A DNA stretch of 64,000 bases from Methylomonas paludis (GCF_018734325.1 NZ_CP073754.1:3162001-3226000), one strand, 5' to 3'. Counted from the stretch's first letter, positions 1-9,977 are shown. The notes: generated from the letters alone by a model not told the origin. Numbers and translations are program-made.

Positions 1-1
1 A

Positions 2-148
2 GCGGTTACAATTTCAATAACGAAATTAAAGCAGTTGCATAAAGATTTGACCATTTTAAGCTCTGATACTGTTCGTACTGAACATATTCGCCCATTAAAT
101 CCGGACAATGCCATTTTCCTTAAAAAATGTGATTTTGTTTCAGACTAG
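2..148 (+). CDS. C-terminal end of an unidentified protein (cut by window edge)
   Basis: An open frame enters at the window edge and ends at TAG 146-148, giving 48 residues that finish in FLKKCDFVSD. The fragment is mostly polar, with no membrane segment or recognisable motif. It is co-directional with msrB, which starts 45 bp later, so the two may share a transcript. I do not recognise the family. It could also be a chance open frame, since only the tail is visible. Confidence 0.45.
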   Translation, partial: AVTISITKLKQLHKDLTILSSDTVRTEHIRPLNPDNAIFLKKCDFVSD

Positions 149-193
149 ACAGGGGCGTACAATAAGCTTTTTGCGACATCCGATAGTAAGCAG

Positions 194-589
194 ATGACAA
201 CTCCATCCGATAACGAACAAGACTGGCGGCAAAAACTCACGCCTGAGCAATACCATGTCTGTTGGGAAAAAGGCACGGAACCAGCTTTCACTGGTAAATA
301 CACGGATTGCACTGCAACCGGGATTTACCACTGTGTTTGCTGCTCGCAGCCGCTGTTTTCGTCAGAAAATAAATTCCATTCCGGCTGTGGTTGGCCTAGC
401 TTCTGGAAAGCTTTACACGCGGACACCCTTACTCAAATCGAAGATACTACTCATGGCATGCGCCGTGTCGAAGTCACTTGCACCAATTGCGGCGCTCATC
501 TAGGTCATGTTTTCCCTGACGGACCACCGCCCACCGGCCTGCGTTATTGCATTAATTCAGTGGCGATAGATTTACAAGTCAGCTCATGA
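194..589 (+). CDS. msrB: Peptide-methionine (R)-S-oxide reductase MsrB
   Basis: MsrB reduces the R-epimer of methionine sulfoxide in oxidised proteins, using thioredoxin as electron donor. The 131-residue protein is a complete single-domain MsrB. Zinc-binding pairs are C47-x2-C50 and C96-x2-C99. GCGWPSF carries the resolving cysteine C65, and RYCINS near the C-terminus carries the catalytic C119. There is no signal peptide, so it should act in the cytoplasm. Its TGA overlaps the ATG of the next gene (ATGA), so the two are translationally coupled. Confidence 0.96.
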   Translation: MTTPSDNEQDWRQKLTPEQYHVCWEKGTEPAFTGKYTDCTATGIYHCVCCSQPLFSSENKFHSGCGWPSFWKALHADTLTQIEDTTHGMRRVEVTCTNCGAHLGHVFPDGPPPTGLRYCINSVAIDLQVSS

Positions 590-1887
590 CTGCTGCGGTA
601 CTTGCTCAGGATTTACTGGATTTTATTGATGCCAGCCCCAGTCCCTGGCACGCTGTAGCCAGTATTGAACAAAAATTGCTGACTTTTAATTTTCAGCGTT
701 TGGAAGAGACCAATGTTTGGTCACTTAGCAGTGGCGGCCGTTATTATGTGATCCGGGATGATTCCTCCATTGTGCTGTTTGTGCTGGGCAAACAATCTGT
801 AGCGGAAACCGGCTTTAAAATTGTCGGCGCTCACACCGACTCACCCGGTTTACGGGTCAAACCCAATCCGCTGCTGAACAGTGATAATATCCAACGGCTG
901 GCCCTTGAAGTGTATGGTGGACCAATACTCGCCACGTTTACAGACCGGGATTTAGGCCTAGCCGGACGGGTAGCCTACCAGGATGCTGTCGGCAATATAA
1001 TCAGCCGTTTGGTTAAGTTCCCAAATCCATTGCTGCGTTTACCGAATCTGGCCATCCACATGAATCGGGCAGTAAATGAGGATGGCTTAAAACTGAACAA
1101 ACAAACTGAACTGGCCGCCATTTTATCGGCAAATGCTAATCAGCAGTTGCATGCAGATTATTTTTCCAGCCTGCTGAGTCTAGCTTCCGGCATTGCCGAG
1201 GCTGATATTTTAGGCTGGGAACTGAATGCCTATGATACTCAATCCGGCAGTTTTTGGGGCGCGGAACAGGAGTTTTTGGCTAACAGCCAATTGGATAATC
1301 TGGCTTCCTGCCATGCCGGGTTAAGTGCATTTCTCGCCGAAACCAGCTTAAACAGTGGTAATAGCCTGGTGTGTGCATTTTTTGATCATGAAGAAGTCGG
1401 CAGTGAAAGCTGCAAAGGTGCTTCGGGTAGTTTACTGGGCGATATACTACAGCGCATAGTCAACGCCACTGATACCAGCCGCGACGCCTATCATCGCGCC
1501 ATGACCCACAGCTTTATGATCAGTGCCGACATGGCCCACGCTTATCAGCCCAGTTTCCCGAACGCCTACGAACCCAATCATAAATTACTAGTCAATCAAG
1601 GGCCGGTTATCAAAATCAATGCTAATCAGCGCTACGCCAGCGAATGTAAGTCCGCCGCACAGTTTATTCAGTATTGCCGCAAGGCCGGCGTACCTTACCA
1701 GCAATATTCGCACCGAGGCGATCTGCCTTGTGGCAGTACCATTGGTCCACTCACCTCAGCCAAGCTAGGCATTCGTACTGTAGATGTCGGCAATCCGATG
1801 TGGGCGATGCACAGCTTGCGCGAGAGTGCCGGCGTTCTGGATCACAGCTACATGGTGCAGGCGCTAAGCAGTTTTTTTACCAATTAG
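586..1887 (+). CDS. apeB: M18-family aminopeptidase (aspartyl aminopeptidase-like)
   Basis: A cytosolic metallo-aminopeptidase of family M18, which removes N-terminal residues, often acidic ones. The 433 residues match the usual length. Metal-ligand and catalytic motifs are in order: [13 protein letters not shown] near residue 80, DHEEVGSES near residue 266, and [13 protein letters not shown] near residue 375. The start overlaps the msrB stop in an ATGA, so co-translation with msrB is likely. Its 3' end overlaps the convergent DCC-family gene by 11 bp. Substrate preference cannot be read from the sequence. Confidence 0.94.
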   Translation: MTAAVLAQDLLDFIDASPSPWHAVASIEQKLLTFNFQRLEETNVWSLSSGGRYYVIRDDSSIVLFVLGKQSVAETGFKIVGAHTDSPGLRVKPNPLLNSDNIQRLALEVYGGPILATFTDRDLGLAGRVAYQDAVGNIISRLVKFPNPLLRLPNLAIHMNRAVNEDGLKLNKQTELAAILSANANQQLHADYFSSLLSLASGIAEADILGWELNAYDTQSGSFWGAEQEFLANSQLDNLASCHAGLSAFLAETSLNSGNSLVCAFFDHEEVGSESCKGASGSLLGDILQRIVNATDTSRDAYHRAMTHSFMISADMAHAYQPSFPNAYEPNHKLLVNQGPVIKINANQRYASECKSAAQFIQYCRKAGVPYQQYSHRGDLPCGSTIGPLTSAKLGIRTVDVGNPMWAMHSLRESAGVLDHSYMVQALSSFFTN

Positions 1888-2290
1888 AACATCCCCCACT
1901 ACGATGACAAGCCTTACCGCCCAGCAGTCTACCTAATCCGGGCCGAGACTTGGCAAACCCGCGATATAAAACATTCCACACCGGTTTTAATACCGGGCAA
2001 CGCAGTAAGGCCGCCAACCAGCCCAGTCCGACTGCCTGATAAACAACCTCAAAAACCGCCACATCTTTAATCAGCCGACCATCTTCATAAACACCGTGAA
2101 TCTCAGCGACCAGCTCAGACATGGTTTTACCATAGACCTCTGCTTTAAATTCAGCCGCATTAATATCCACAAACCCCAGTTTGGCATTTTGATTTCTCCG
2201 TCTTAACCAAGCCACTTCGCGCCGACAAATTGGGCATAAGCCATCGTAAAACAAAATAAAATCAGCTCGCGTACTCATAATTTCGACCAT
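1877..2290 (-). CDS. DCC-family thiol-disulfide oxidoreductase-like protein (DUF393)
   Basis: A 137-residue protein beginning with the DCC-family signature FYDGLCPICRREV, with C19 and C22 in a C-P-I-C thioredoxin-like arrangement. The family is usually annotated as predicted thiol-disulfide oxidoreductases, but the physiological substrate is unknown. The protein is soluble and lacks a signal peptide. Two in-frame ATG codons are possible (2290 and 2278). Neither has a convincing ribosome-binding site, so the first is kept. It is convergent with the M18 peptidase and overlaps it by 11 bp. Confidence 0.85.
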   Translation of the reverse strand: MVEIMSTRADFILFYDGLCPICRREVAWLRRRNQNAKLGFVDINAAEFKAEVYGKTMSELVAEIHGVYEDGRLIKDVAVFEVVYQAVGLGWLAALLRCPVLKPVWNVLYRGFAKSRPGLGRLLGGKACHRSGGCSNW

Positions 2291-2669
2291 GCAAATAATA
2301 GGCGCATTGCTGTTTTTCCATTACCAAACATGACAAGCAATATACCCTGGCAACCAGTTTCGGCAAGTCAGACGTACAGATTATTCCAATTCACCAAGTC
2401 ATACCTGCCAATATTTCCACACAAACCATAAATAAACCAAACAAACACCTAATAACTTAAAAATGGCCAAAAACCATCAATATATTGACTTATGGTATTT
2501 GTATGGTATTTTTTATTCGGCAATATCGGTGCTATTTAACCAAGCCTACCGGGCGAACATAAACAGCGGCGCTTTTGGCCACCAACATTTTTACTCGTGG
2601 CATTTTGTCAAATATCCTGATTTAAGTGCCGTTGATGCTTGCAAATTTGATTTTTAGGAAGAGTTCACC
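2291..2669. other. Non-coding upstream region of the HAF-repeat gene
   Basis: This 379-bp AT-rich stretch holds no convincing gene. A 64-codon open frame at 2463-2657 has low-complexity composition and no family signature, so I do not call it. A possible sigma-70 promoter reads TTGACT at 2485-2490, a 16-bp spacer, then TATTTT at 2507-2512. A purine-rich ribosome-binding site (GGAAGAG) lies just before the ATG at 2670. The promoter is a weak visual match. Confidence 0.4.
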
Positions 2670-3689
2670 ATGACCCAGATAAAACGTTTACTAACTTTTG
2701 CCCTGGTACTCGGCTGCAATACCGGTACGGTACAGGCTTCCACTTATACTTTCAGCGCATTTGACGACCCCAATGCCACTCGCGGCACTTATGCGACCGG
2801 CCTTAATAATAATGGCGTAGTGACCGGTTATTTCTCGGACGGCACCGGGGATCATGGTTTTACAGATGCCAACGGCACTTACACCACACTGGATGACCCT
2901 AATGCCGTACCTTCGCTCGGTGCATTGGGTAATGGCACCCACGCTTTAGCGATAAACTCCGGCGGTCAGGTAGTGGGTGAATATTTCAAAGCCACCGGCG
3001 GCGGGCACGGTTTTTTATATGATGGCGGCACTTACACCACGATAGACGTACCAGGCGCGTCCATCGGCACTGCCGCATTGAGTATTAACGCCGGCGGCGA
3101 GATCGTTGGTCTTTATCAAGGCGCGAGCGGCACTATCCATGGTTTTACCTATACTGCAGGCACCTATACCACGCTGGATGACCCCAATGCCTTGACTGGC
3201 CTGAATAACGGCACGTTTCTGACCGGCATCAATGCCAGCGGCGAAATAGCCGGCTCCTATAACGATGCCGGCGGGGAACACGGCTTTGTGTATAGTGGCG
3301 GGGCATTCACCACCATAGACGACCCCAACGCCACCCAGGGTACTTATGTCACCGGTATTAACGATCTGGGCTGGTTAATCGGAACTTATACCGATAACAA
3401 CAGTAATCATGGCTTTGTGTACGAAAACGGGGTATTTACCACATTGGATTACCCCAGCGCCATTGCCGGCGTGATTGCGCCCGGTTACAGCAACGGTACT
3501 CTGGGATACGGCATCAATACCAGCGGACTGGTGTCCGGTAATTTCATCGATGCCGGCGGTCGGCATGGTTTTCTGGCCACGCCCAGCAACGTACCGCTGC
3601 CTTCGGCACTGTATTTGTTCGGTAGTGCAATCGCTGCATTCTTTGGTATGAAACAACAAAAACATTCAAAGCCATTTATCGCGGGCTAA
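2670..3689 (+). CDS. Exported HAF-repeat protein with PEP-CTERM-like sorting end
   Basis: The 339-residue protein starts with a signal peptide (MTQIKRLLTFALVLGCN, cleaved after about VQA). It then carries about six imperfect repeats of 45-50 residues, alternating INxxGxIxGxY-type strands with HGFxYxxGxYTTLDDPNA blocks. This is the pattern of the HAF extracellular repeat family. The C-terminus has VPLPSALYLFGSAIAAFFG followed by a basic tail, resembling the PEP-CTERM signal handled by exosortase systems. It should therefore be exported and processed at the cell surface. No exosortase is in this window. The function is unknown; repeats of this kind may form a beta-propeller. Confidence 0.85.
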   Translation: MTQIKRLLTFALVLGCNTGTVQASTYTFSAFDDPNATRGTYATGLNNNGVVTGYFSDGTGDHGFTDANGTYTTLDDPNAVPSLGALGNGTHALAINSGGQVVGEYFKATGGGHGFLYDGGTYTTIDVPGASIGTAALSINAGGEIVGLYQGASGTIHGFTYTAGTYTTLDDPNALTGLNNGTFLTGINASGEIAGSYNDAGGEHGFVYSGGAFTTIDDPNATQGTYVTGINDLGWLIGTYTDNNSNHGFVYENGVFTTLDYPSAIAGVIAPGYSNGTLGYGINTSGLVSGNFIDAGGRHGFLATPSNVPLPSALYLFGSAIAAFFGMKQQKHSKPFIAG

Positions 3690-3722
3690 ACTCTGCCCCT
3701 GGTAAATAGGCAACTGTTGCTT

Positions 3723-3753
3723 GCGGGCTGAACCAGATTCGGGTTCAGCCCGC
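3723..3753 (+). terminator. Hairpin terminator after the HAF-repeat gene
   Basis: A perfect 12-bp stem, GCGGGCTGAACC at 3723-3734 and its complement at 3742-3753, encloses a 7-nt loop 33 bp after the HAF stop codon. There is no clear T-run, so it may work as a weak or bidirectional terminator between two convergent genes. Confidence 0.6.
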
Positions 3754-3843
3754 GACAATATTAGAATTCAGTCGATACGCCATACTGATTGCCTACAAAT
3801 CTGACTGGGTATTTTTTAACGCCTGCTACCATTAAGCATTCGC

Positions 3844-4251
3844 TTACTGAGCCGCTTCTAAAAGGGAAGCAATAAACCCCAGACTCATCAGACATACCCC
3901 AAAAAGGTAATACCGAAACATTAAATCATCTGTATCGTACTGATTTTTATATCTCAGCAATATTCGATAACTGACCAAAAAAGCAGCAACAGCAGGCACT
4001 TGCAACACAGGACTACAGAAACGTTGCCAAGGATCGCTAGGCAGTTGACTATAAGACAGCGCAAATGAAATGAAAAATGCCGCCACTGCAAAACATAGCG
4101 AAATTTGGGCGATCCAATAATATCTGACTCTATCCAATTCGGCTTGTGGTAACCAGTTTCCGCAATCACATTGTTTAGCTGTCCCTAAACGTCCGATTGA
4201 ATCATGTTTTCTTCCACAGTGAGAACAAGCATAAAAACTATAACGATACAT
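3844..4251 (-). CDS. Zinc-ribbon small membrane protein at the end of the kdp operon
   Basis: I do not recognise a family for this 135-residue protein. The N-terminus holds CSHCGRK (C-x2-C) and, about 17 residues later, CDCG (C-x-C), which together look like a zinc ribbon. Three hydrophobic segments follow (about 50-68, 82-100 and 113-130), so it should be a three-span inner-membrane protein with a metal-binding cytoplasmic head. It starts 4 bp after the kdpE stop on the same strand, so it is probably the last gene of the kdp transcript. Confidence 0.65.
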   Translation of the reverse strand: MYRYSFYACSHCGRKHDSIGRLGTAKQCDCGNWLPQAELDRVRYYWIAQISLCFAVAAFFISFALSYSQLPSDPWQRFCSPVLQVPAVAAFLVSYRILLRYKNQYDTDDLMFRYYLFGVCLMSLGFIASLLEAAQ

Positions 4252-4255
4252 CTTT

Positions 4256-4951
4256 TCAATCCTCGTTTAACCGATAACCCACACCAGTTTCAGTGAGTAA
4301 ATAACGAGGCCGCGCTGGGTCTGCTTCAATTTTATGGCGTAATTGGCCCATATAAATTCTCAGATAATGATTATGCTCAATAAATGAAGCCCCCCAAACT
4401 TTTTCCAGCAATTGCCGGTGAGTAACCACAAATCCTGCGTTATGAATCAATGCGCATAACAAGCGAAATTCAATTTGGGTTAGATGAATTTCCCGCGCCC
4501 CCATAAATACACGCCGTTTTGTCAGCTCAACTTTCAACTCCCCGGTCTGGAAAACCTCCTGATTACTATTGGGCAATTTACCGATACGTCTTAGTAAAAC
4601 CTTGATGCGGGATAACAACTCTGCGTTGCTGAATGGTTTAGTTAGATAATCATCCGCGCCGTTATCGAGTGCCTGAGTGATATCGCCTTCCTTATTCCTG
4701 GCCGAAAGTACGATGATCGGTAAATCCGTCCATTTACGCAGGCGGCAAATGACTTCCTGGCCATCAATATCCGGTAGTCCCAAATCAAGTATCATCAGCT
4801 TGGGGTGTTTACTGCGGGCAGTATCAAGCCCTTCTTTGCCGGTTTCCACGGCCAGAACTGTATATTGCTGATTTTCCAGTGTAGTCGTTAACAACGACCG
4901 AAACTGTGGATCGTCTTCAACTAACAAAAGTAATGCTGTCTGCATTTTCAA
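4256..4951 (-). CDS. kdpE: KdpE response regulator
   Basis: An OmpR/PhoB-family response regulator of 231 residues. The receiver domain has the acidic pocket VEDD, phospho-acceptor D56 in LILDLGLPD, and the conserved K in DDYLTKPF. The C-terminal winged-helix domain ends in RYLLTETGVGYRL, typical of KdpE. It is phosphorylated by KdpD and activates kdp transcription when potassium is limiting. It lies 13 bp downstream of kdpD. A candidate target is the direct-repeat element at 14660-14699 and its copy at 16410-16449. Confidence 0.95.
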   Translation of the reverse strand: MKMQTALLLLVEDDPQFRSLLTTTLENQQYTVLAVETGKEGLDTARSKHPKLMILDLGLPDIDGQEVICRLRKWTDLPIIVLSARNKEGDITQALDNGADDYLTKPFSNAELLSRIKVLLRRIGKLPNSNQEVFQTGELKVELTKRRVFMGAREIHLTQIEFRLLCALIHNAGFVVTHRQLLEKVWGASFIEHNHYLRIYMGQLRHKIEADPARPRYLLTETGVGYRLNED

Positions 4952-4964
4952 GGGTACATCCTAT

Positions 4965-7664
4965 TTATTCTGGCTCGATTGATGGAGGAGATTGCAGAAT
5001 AGGCAGGTGCAACTGAAATATTGCCCCACCGCCGTTGCGGTTGCTAACTGAAACCTCACCGCCATGTGCTTCGACGATGGCTCGGCAAATTGAAAGCCCC
5101 AAACCCACACCGCTTTGAGCACTTTCAGCATGAATTCGAAAAAATTTATCAAAAATTTTGTGTTGAAATTCCTCAGCAATCCCAGGACCACGGTCAGCAA
5201 TGGTAATAGTCAGACCAAAAGGGGTTGTTTCAACGGAAATGTCTATCGGCAGCCCTTCCGAAGAATACTTGTCTGCGTTATCCAGCAGATTTACCATCAC
5301 TTGTTGAAGCAATACAGCATCAACCAGTATTAAGGCCTGGCTATCGGCAATTTGTACATTTACTGGTCGGTTATTTAACTTTTTATCTAGTCGGCGCAAA
5401 GCGCAACCAACAATTTCCTCAGCTTCGTACCATTGCCGATTCAGTACAACTTCACCGGCCTCCAGTTGCGCCATATCCAGAATTTTGATGGTCAACTCCG
5501 ACATCCGCTGAACTTCTTCATTGATGGCTCGTACCAGTTTACGGCGGCTGTTTTCATCCAGATGTTCGCCATCCGACTCCAAGGCACTGGATGCACTAAC
5601 AATAGTTGCTAATGGCGTACGCAGATCGTGGGAAATACTGCTAAGCAGAGAGTTTCTTAATGTTTCGGACTGCATTTTCAAGGTGGCATCTTTGGCTTGT
5701 TCAGCCAAATTAGCCCGCTCCAAAGTATGAACTATCTGATTCACAAAAGTGTCCAGCAAACGCCGCTGTTCCGGCAAGAATATGCGCCGCAAATTAATCG
5801 GCTCGAGAACCAGCACACCAATAGCACCTGTCGATCCGATAAGTGGGATGTATACAGCTTTCTCACTAGGCAAGGTATCGGTGCCGTTACCAGCTATCTG
5901 ACCATGATTAAATACCCAACGAGCCACCCCCAAGTCGGCACCCAGTAATGAAATTGGCAAAGGTATATGGGGGGGATAACACAACTTACCGTTCCGATCG
6001 GGGAATAAAAATGTATTGCGACCACCAAATTCAGCATGGATATGCCGTACACCAATTTCTATAATCTCATCTTCCAAACGAGCTTCCGCCAACTCCTTGC
6101 TCAAATGATAAAGCGTGGATGCGCGTCGCTCTCTGTATCGGGCTACCTGGGTCTGGGAACGTACGTTATCGGCTAGATTGCTGGTAACTGCACCCACCAC
6201 CAACATGACGGCCAGGCCTATCAGATCCTCTGGATCGGCTATTGCGAAAGAAAAAATAGGTGGTGCAAAAAAGAATGCAAATAAAGCGGCACTTGCTAAT
6301 GACGCCAAAATTGAAGGCCATAAGCCAAAACGCATAGCCACGAAGAACACGCCCAGCAGATATACCAAAAGAATATTACTCGGGCTCAACACTTCACGAA
6401 ACGGCCAGTCGATTAAGGTCAAGACCAGAGCTGTCACAACACCCCACAGCGGATTTCCATAATTCTTATCAGAACTTAACCGGTCGACATGATCTTCAGC
6501 CAATTCAGGCGATGACTTTAAGATGGGCAGACTTTCGTCACCTAACAGATAAAAATTGATGCCGTGGGCCTGACTGATAATAGTGTCTACCACTGAACCC
6601 AAAAACCATCTGCGCCAACCTTTTCGACTGGGCCGGCCTAAAACCAGTTTGTTGATATTATGTTCGTGGGCATACTGGAGTATGGTGTTTCCCATGTTTT
6701 GCCCAGACAAAGTAACCGTGTTGGCACCCAGACGCTCGGCCAGGCGCAAAGCCTTTAACACCTCATCCCGACGGGAGGAGGAAAGCCGCTGTAAAGCCGG
6801 TGTTTCGACATAAACAGCAATCCAACTAGCGTGCAGACTGGTAGCCAGACGTTTTGCCGCCCGCACCAGTTTTACCGCTTGGTGATTAGGGCCAATACAT
6901 ACCAATATTCGCTCTCCCACATTCCAAACTTCACGGATTGCATTTTCCTGGCGATAATCCTGCATTTGCGCATCCACTCTTTCAGCGGTACGGCGCAGCG
7001 CCAGTTCCCTTAGCGCTATCAGATTACCTTTGCGAAAAAAATGACTCAGCGCACGCTCTGCTTTTTCAGGTAAATAAACTTTTCCTTCGCGCAATCGCAT
7101 CAACAATTCGTCGGGCGGTAAATCCACCAGCTCTACTTCATCTGCCGCTTCAAATACCGTGTCGGGCACGGTTTCCCAAACGCGGATACCGACAAAACGA
7201 CCGACATCCTCATGTAGGCTTTCCAGATGCTGTACATTCAGCGTCGTGTAAACATCGATACCGCTTTCCAACAATTCTTGGACATCCTGCCAACGTTTGG
7301 GATGGCGCATGCCGGAAAAATTGGTATGCGCTAATTCATCGACCAGAATTAAATCCGGATTTCGTTTTAGCGCCGCATCCAGATCAAACTCCTTGCGGCA
7401 ACTACCACGACGGTTCTTCATCAATACTGGAAGCTGCACCAAATCTGCCAATTGCGCCTGAGTTTCCGTTCTGCCATGGGTTTCTACAAAACCCACCACT
7501 ACATCTCGGCCATCCTGTGCCAACAAACGGGCCGCCTGTAACATGGCATAGGTTTTACCTACACCCGCCGCCGCCCCAAAAAAAATTTTCAGGTGCCCAC
7601 GGCCATTGCGCGCCTCATAGCGTTTTGCTCGCTCTAAGAGTCGATCAGGATCAGGCCTATGCAT
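4965..7664 (-). CDS. kdpD: KdpD sensor histidine kinase
   Basis: A full-length 899-residue KdpD. It has the N-terminal KdpD domain with Walker A GAAAGVGKT (about 30-38) and DELAHTN, and a universal-stress-like domain around residues 250-370. Clustered DUF4118 membrane spans at about 400-500 are followed by a GAF-like domain. HisKA has SISHDLRTP (His near residue 678), and the HATPase has the N box DNADKYS and DRGPGI. It senses potassium and osmotic state and controls KdpE. The gene sits downstream of apbE with a 62-bp gap and directly upstream of kdpE. Confidence 0.96.
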   Translation of the reverse strand: MHRPDPDRLLERAKRYEARNGRGHLKIFFGAAAGVGKTYAMLQAARLLAQDGRDVVVGFVETHGRTETQAQLADLVQLPVLMKNRRGSCRKEFDLDAALKRNPDLILVDELAHTNFSGMRHPKRWQDVQELLESGIDVYTTLNVQHLESLHEDVGRFVGIRVWETVPDTVFEAADEVELVDLPPDELLMRLREGKVYLPEKAERALSHFFRKGNLIALRELALRRTAERVDAQMQDYRQENAIREVWNVGERILVCIGPNHQAVKLVRAAKRLATSLHASWIAVYVETPALQRLSSSRRDEVLKALRLAERLGANTVTLSGQNMGNTILQYAHEHNINKLVLGRPSRKGWRRWFLGSVVDTIISQAHGINFYLLGDESLPILKSSPELAEDHVDRLSSDKNYGNPLWGVVTALVLTLIDWPFREVLSPSNILLVYLLGVFFVAMRFGLWPSILASLASAALFAFFFAPPIFSFAIADPEDLIGLAVMLVVGAVTSNLADNVRSQTQVARYRERRASTLYHLSKELAEARLEDEIIEIGVRHIHAEFGGRNTFLFPDRNGKLCYPPHIPLPISLLGADLGVARWVFNHGQIAGNGTDTLPSEKAVYIPLIGSTGAIGVLVLEPINLRRIFLPEQRRLLDTFVNQIVHTLERANLAEQAKDATLKMQSETLRNSLLSSISHDLRTPLATIVSASSALESDGEHLDENSRRKLVRAINEEVQRMSELTIKILDMAQLEAGEVVLNRQWYEAEEIVGCALRRLDKKLNNRPVNVQIADSQALILVDAVLLQQVMVNLLDNADKYSSEGLPIDISVETTPFGLTITIADRGPGIAEEFQHKIFDKFFRIHAESAQSGVGLGLSICRAIVEAHGGEVSVSNRNGGGAIFQLHLPILQSPPSIEPE

Positions 7665-7726
7665 GGCTTCTTACTCGCAGAAATAAGTGGAATGACTTTC
7701 TAACAACTGAACTGTTCCTTAATTGC

Positions 7727-8740
7727 CTACTGTACTGCTAAAAAAGCCTTGGTCATGTACTCTTTCAGCTTTTTGTCTTCATCATAAATAAGCAGCGCTT
7801 TAACATCTTTTTCTTCTGCGATGCGCTCGGCTGCCTTCTCGCCAACGCACAGCAGTGCGGTGTCCCAGGCATCCGCCCAGGCCGGATCATCATGCATGAC
7901 AGTAACAGAACGCAGATGATGGCTGACAGGCCGGCCTGTTTTAGGATTCAAAATATGCGAATAGGTGATGCCCTTGTCTTCAAAAAAATTTCGATAAGTG
8001 CCGGCGGTCATGACAGCCGAGCCGGCCTCTTCTCTAATGTCTATCACCCTTTGTACGCTTCTTGATACAGGGACAGGTGTTTCGACACCAATTCGCCAGT
8101 TATCACCATTGGCCTTACGGCCTTTAACCATCATTTCCCCACCGATTTCGACCAGATAATTCTGAATCCCCAATGCTTCCAAACGATGCGCCACCACACC
8201 GACACTATAGCCTTGGGCAATGGAAGATAAATCAATCTTGAGTTTGGGATCTTTCTTTCTAATCCGCTGCTTAGTTCCATCAATTTCAAGCAGCGACATG
8301 CCGATGTGAGGTAAGAGCGCCGCAATTTCTTGATCCGTTGGCACCCGTGTGTCATGGCTAGAAAACCCCCATAAATCGAACAGGGGTTTTACGGTCAAAT
8401 CATAACAACCCTCCGAATATTGATAGACAGCGTTGGCAATAAGCAGTAAATCGGTAATTTCCCGTGAAATCGGCAGCCAATGACCAGTTTCCTGGCGATT
8501 GATACGCGATATTTCCGAATCTTCTCGATAATTTGACAATTGCGCATCAATTTCAGCCAGTGTCGTCGATATTTGCCGCCTAATCTCTTCCAAAGGCGAC
8601 GACTTATCATCAAGTACCATTTTGATATGATAAGTAGTGCCCTGAGCTGCACCTTCCACTTCAGTTTCACTACGGTTATCTTGGCATCCGGATAACATCA
8701 GACAAATCAATATAATTGTTGATAAACAAGCGGTTTTCAT
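7727..8740 (-). CDS. apbE: ApbE FAD:protein FMN transferase (lipoprotein) inside the kdp operon
   Basis: ApbE proteins covalently attach FMN to Ser/Thr of extracytoplasmic redox proteins. From the ATG at 8740 the protein has a lipoprotein signal, MKTACLSTIILICLMLSGC, preceded by GAGAAG as ribosome-binding site. An upstream in-frame ATG at 8806 would spoil the signal. Family signatures include DAQLSNYREDSEISRIN, DLTVKPLFDLWGF, GGEMMVKG and the late GTYRNFFEDKG and SVTVMHDD segments. It lies between a porin and kdpD, an unusual place. No protein in the window shows an obvious flavinylation site or FMN-binding domain, so its client is unknown. Confidence 0.92.
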   Translation of the reverse strand: MKTACLSTIILICLMLSGCQDNRSETEVEGAAQGTTYHIKMVLDDKSSPLEEIRRQISTTLAEIDAQLSNYREDSEISRINRQETGHWLPISREITDLLLIANAVYQYSEGCYDLTVKPLFDLWGFSSHDTRVPTDQEIAALLPHIGMSLLEIDGTKQRIRKKDPKLKIDLSSIAQGYSVGVVAHRLEALGIQNYLVEIGGEMMVKGRKANGDNWRIGVETPVPVSRSVQRVIDIREEAGSAVMTAGTYRNFFEDKGITYSHILNPKTGRPVSHHLRSVTVMHDDPAWADAWDTALLCVGEKAAERIAEEKDVKALLIYDEDKKLKEYMTKAFLAVQ

Positions 8741-8792
8741 CGTCTTCTCGCTAATATTTAATCTTGAGTAAGCAAAATTCATGGGCATGACA

Positions 8793-9977
8793 TTAAAACT
8801 GCACAACTGCGTCTATTCCCATTACCACCTGATTAAACTGCCGCCCTGCATCAAAAGGTGCAGTTTGTGCCTGCGCCCAGTCGTAACGCACTTCAGGGCG
8901 AACCAGCAACCAGACTTTGGGTTTCCAGTTTAGACCTGCTGTCACATCGTAATAACTGGCCTCGCCACTGTTATAACGAAAACCACTCTGGTCGCGAAAC
9001 CATTCGCCGCGCACCCCCAGCCCCCAAACATCGTTGAGCTGATAAGTAAGATAATTAACAACGGAATACCAGACAGCTGTCGTCTGATTATTATTGACGG
9101 CATGATTCACGGTGCCTCTGTCGTGCTGTATCACATAATGCCATTTTCCAAATTGTTGCTGAAAAATCACCGAGTAATACTCCAAATCATTGTTCGGCAT
9201 ATTCTGGTAAGCGTTGCCCTGCATAATTGAAAACGACAACGCCGTGCCTGTATCGGCGTTAGCCCAATTAATACCGCTCATCTGCCCCCAAGCCCCCGGA
9301 TTCAAGTCGAAATTGTCCATCCCCTTAGCTGCGCTAAGATTGACATTCCATTGATCATTGATGGTGTAATTGAACAATGCACCGGTGGTGGTAAAAGGTG
9401 ATGATTTAAAGCTATAGGTATGAGATGAAAAGAAATTCAAGGCCGATGGCACCGATTCATAACCGATAATGGTATAAAAATGGCCTAATTTTCCACTCAA
9501 GCCATTACCGACCGGCGCAAACACTTCCACATAGGCTTGCGGCACCGCCATATTGTAATAACTATCCGGATTCATAATTTTGGTATCCCAGGTTCCGGCT
9601 GCCTGGGTATAACGCGTGTCTGTACCGAACATATAGTCCAATCGACCGCCGATATCCCAATGCTCGCCTTTGCTAACGGCTTTTTCGACGAAAAGATTCA
9701 GTTGATATAAATTCAACTCACCGTTGCGATCAGTCATATTCATGGGGCCATTACTACTATCGTGCGGATCATCAGTGTTGTAATTAATACCAGCTGTTCC
9801 CCAGCCACCCAAAGTCCAACCACTATTTTTCAGTCCAAGCCAACTGCTTGCATCTTTACCAGCGTATTGGGAAATAAGTCCGGTTGCGGTTGGGTCGGCC
9901 TCGTCGGCGCTGGCCGAACAAGCAAACACCAGCACTCCACAAATGCCAAGAGTGATATGAAAGCCTAACTTTGTCAT
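8793..9977 (-). CDS. Outer-membrane beta-barrel porin (BBP2-like) in the kdp operon
   Basis: The protein has a signal peptide (MTKLGFHITLGICGVLVFACSASA) and about 365 mature residues dominated by alternating aromatic/polar strands. Typical segments are GWGTAGINYNTDD, LNLFVEKAV and the terminal VVMGIDAVVQF, ending in Phe as outer-membrane barrels do. It resembles the putative beta-barrel porin-2 group. The ATG at 9977 is preferred over a TTG at 9983. It begins 11 bp after kdpC on the same strand and precedes apbE by 52 bp, so it is probably co-transcribed with the K+ pump. The solute it passes is unknown; a cation role is inference from location. Confidence 0.85.
   Translation of the reverse strand: MTKLGFHITLGICGVLVFACSASADEADPTATGLISQYAGKDASSWLGLKNSGWTLGGWGTAGINYNTDDPHDSSNGPMNMTDRNGELNLYQLNLFVEKAVSKGEHWDIGGRLDYMFGTDTRYTQAAGTWDTKIMNPDSYYNMAVPQAYVEVFAPVGNGLSGKLGHFYTIIGYESVPSALNFFSSHTYSFKSSPFTTTGALFNYTINDQWNVNLSAAKGMDNFDLNPGAWGQMSGINWANADTGTALSFSIMQGNAYQNMPNNDLEYYSVIFQQQFGKWHYVIQHDRGTVNHAVNNNQTTAVWYSVVNYLTYQLNDVWGLGVRGEWFRDQSGFRYNSGEASYYDVTAGLNWKPKVWLLVRPEVRYDWAQAQTAPFDAGRQFNQVVMGIDAVVQF

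Noticed and set aside
2463-2657. 64-codon ORF before the HAF-repeat gene
   Set aside because: No ribosome-binding site, no motif, biased AT-rich composition; more likely non-coding leader.
4965-7664. Possible flavinylation site STGA in KdpD (IGSTGAIG) as an ApbE client
   Set aside because: It lies in the cytoplasmic GAF-like domain, whereas ApbE here is an exported lipoprotein.
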